A stretch of DNA of 15,497 bases from Bacteroidota bacterium (GTDB lineage: Bacteria > Bacteroidota > Bacteroidia > Flavobacteriales > Weeksellaceae). Positions 14,589 through 15,497 of the stretch are shown piece by piece. The stretch is from the NCBI GenBank assembly GCA_023387375.1, contig JAEWIE010000048.1, positions 1 through 15,497 of the forward strand, written 5' to 3'. The notes under the pieces were generated by a model. It saw only the letters and a program-made list of their open reading frames with translations, did not search any database and was not told where the DNA came from. The translations under genes and the position numbers were made by a program. Numbering within the stretch: the stretch's first letter is position 1; every line of letters starts with the position of its first letter.

Positions 14589-15497
14589 ATGACTATAGCT
14601 CAATTATTTCAGTTCTTCCTAAGTATCTCAATACTTGTGGGCCTCCATGAATTAGGACATTTCATCCCTGCTAAATATTTTAAGACGCGAGTCGAGAAGT
14701 TTTACCTCTTTTTTGACCCTTGGTTTTCCATTGTAAAAAAGAAAATTGGTGGCACTGAATACGGAATTGGTTGGCTTCCTTTAGGAGGCTATGTGAAGAT
14801 CGCAGGAATGGTGGACGAAAGTATGGACACCGAACAACTTAAAAAACCTGCTGAGCCTTGGGAATTCAGAAGCAAACCCGCATGGCAACGTTTAATCATC
14901 ATGCTTGGAGGGGTCACAGTTAACTTTTTCCTGGCTTGGTTAATTTACTCTTCTCTTTCTTACTTCAAAGGCGAAAATTTCCACGACAACCTAAAATTTG
15001 AAAATGGAATTTCGGTGAGCGCGGAAGGAAAGAAAATGGGTCTAATGACAGGAGATAAAATCCTAGCCATTGATGGAAAGCCAGCAGAACGTTTCGAAAC
15101 CTCTCTAGTGAATATGCTTTTTGCAGAGGAAGTAACAGTACTTCGCGAGGGCAAAGAAGTCACTTTTGCCGTAAACGAACAGGGTGTAGCGGATGTTTTA
15201 AAAGCAAATGAAGCCAAAGCTTACTTCTCTCAACGTTTCCCAACGGTCATCGATAGCATTACTCCGAATGGAGGCGCTCAGCGATCAGAATTAAAAAAAG
15301 GCGATAAAATTGTGGCCATTGACGGGACGCCGACTCCGTTCTTTGATCAAGTGACAGAAGTGCTTGCTACAAAACAAAATCAAGATGTAAACCTAACGGT
15401 CATTCGAAACAATCAAACGCTGGACACTAGCGTAAGAGTGGACAAAGAAGGAAAATTAGGATTTTCTACTGACATAAATCCTTTGTTATCTGCTCTG
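14589..15497 (+). CDS. rseP: RseP, site-2 intramembrane zinc metalloprotease, 3' end missing
   Basis: The window ends inside this gene after 303 stop-free codons; the family is usually about 440 residues. RseP cleaves anti-sigma factors and remnant signal peptides within the inner membrane. The zinc-binding HELGH motif (H20, E21, H24) lies in the first membrane helix. GGYVKIAGM (67-74 region) is the conserved membrane-reentrant segment after the active site. A second hydrophobic helix (about 104-125) follows, then two PDZ-like modules: one around residues 140-180 with GLMTGDKILAIDGKPAE and one around 215-260 with RSELKKGDKIVAIDGTP. The third catalytic ligand in the C-terminal LDG motif lies beyond the edge. 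The frame agrees with the strong promoter 27 bp upstream. Confidence 0.95.
   Translation, partial: MTIAQLFQFFLSISILVGLHELGHFIPAKYFKTRVEKFYLFFDPWFSIVKKKIGGTEYGIGWLPLGGYVKIAGMVDESMDTEQLKKPAEPWEFRSKPAWQRLIIMLGGVTVNFFLAWLIYSSLSYFKGENFHDNLKFENGISVSAEGKKMGLMTGDKILAIDGKPAERFETSLVNMLFAEEVTVLREGKEVTFAVNEQGVADVLKANEAKAYFSQRFPTVIDSITPNGGAQRSELKKGDKIVAIDGTPTPFFDQVTEVLATKQNQDVNLTVIRNNQTLDTSVRVDKEGKLGFSTDINPLLSAL

Noticed and set aside
1..15497. Mobile elements, CRISPR, tRNA or rRNA genes
   Set aside because: No transposase or integrase, no repeated spacer pattern and no tRNA-like cloverleaf was noticed on either strand.

Overview
The window looks like chromosomal DNA from a member of the Bacteroidetes, most likely Flavobacteriales. 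The evidence is low GC by eye, several promoter -7 elements of the form TAnnTTTG with little or no Shine-Dalgarno sequence, the block miaB / sigma-54 regulator / probable lptE, and a small outer-membrane barrel of a flavobacterial type. The genus cannot be named from this sequence. No tRNA, rRNA, CRISPR array, insertion sequence or phage gene was seen, and the layout is that of ordinary core chromosome with two accessory-flavoured clusters.

Left part (1-7205, all minus strand). herA-like ATPase (7205-5673) and an exonuclease fused to a decayed GIY-YIG domain (5626-4400) form one block. lysA (4289-3090) follows with its own promoter and terminator. miaB (2865-1414), a sigma-54 activator (1398-121) and a probable LptE lipoprotein that runs off the left edge form the next block.

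Middle part (7206-13165, plus strand). A divergent intergenic region carries a CRP/FNR-type palindrome. It precedes a small exported three-cysteine protein (7388-7747) and an OprC/NosA-type copper TonB-dependent receptor (7826-9862) that keeps the CxxxM and HxM copper ligands. The receptor ends in a strong terminator. Next come a Gre-like RNA polymerase secondary-channel protein (9963-10406) and a sulfur-handling series: a TauE/SafE permease (10493-11284), a CstB-like persulfide dioxygenase with one dead and one live rhodanese domain (11421-12803), and a thioredoxin (12866-13165).

Right part (13171-15497). A nitrilase-superfamily omega-amidase lies on the minus strand, convergent with the thioredoxin gene and only 5 bp from it. 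A small secreted beta-barrel protein follows on the plus strand with a terminator, then the 5' two-thirds of rseP, which runs off the right edge behind a near-perfect Bacteroidetes promoter.

The most interesting parts are the copper-uptake pair under a putative CRP/FNR site, the persulfide-detoxification series with a perfect inverted repeat ahead of the dioxygenase, and the HerA-like ATPase next to a nuclease whose GIY-YIG module seems to have lost its catalytic residues.
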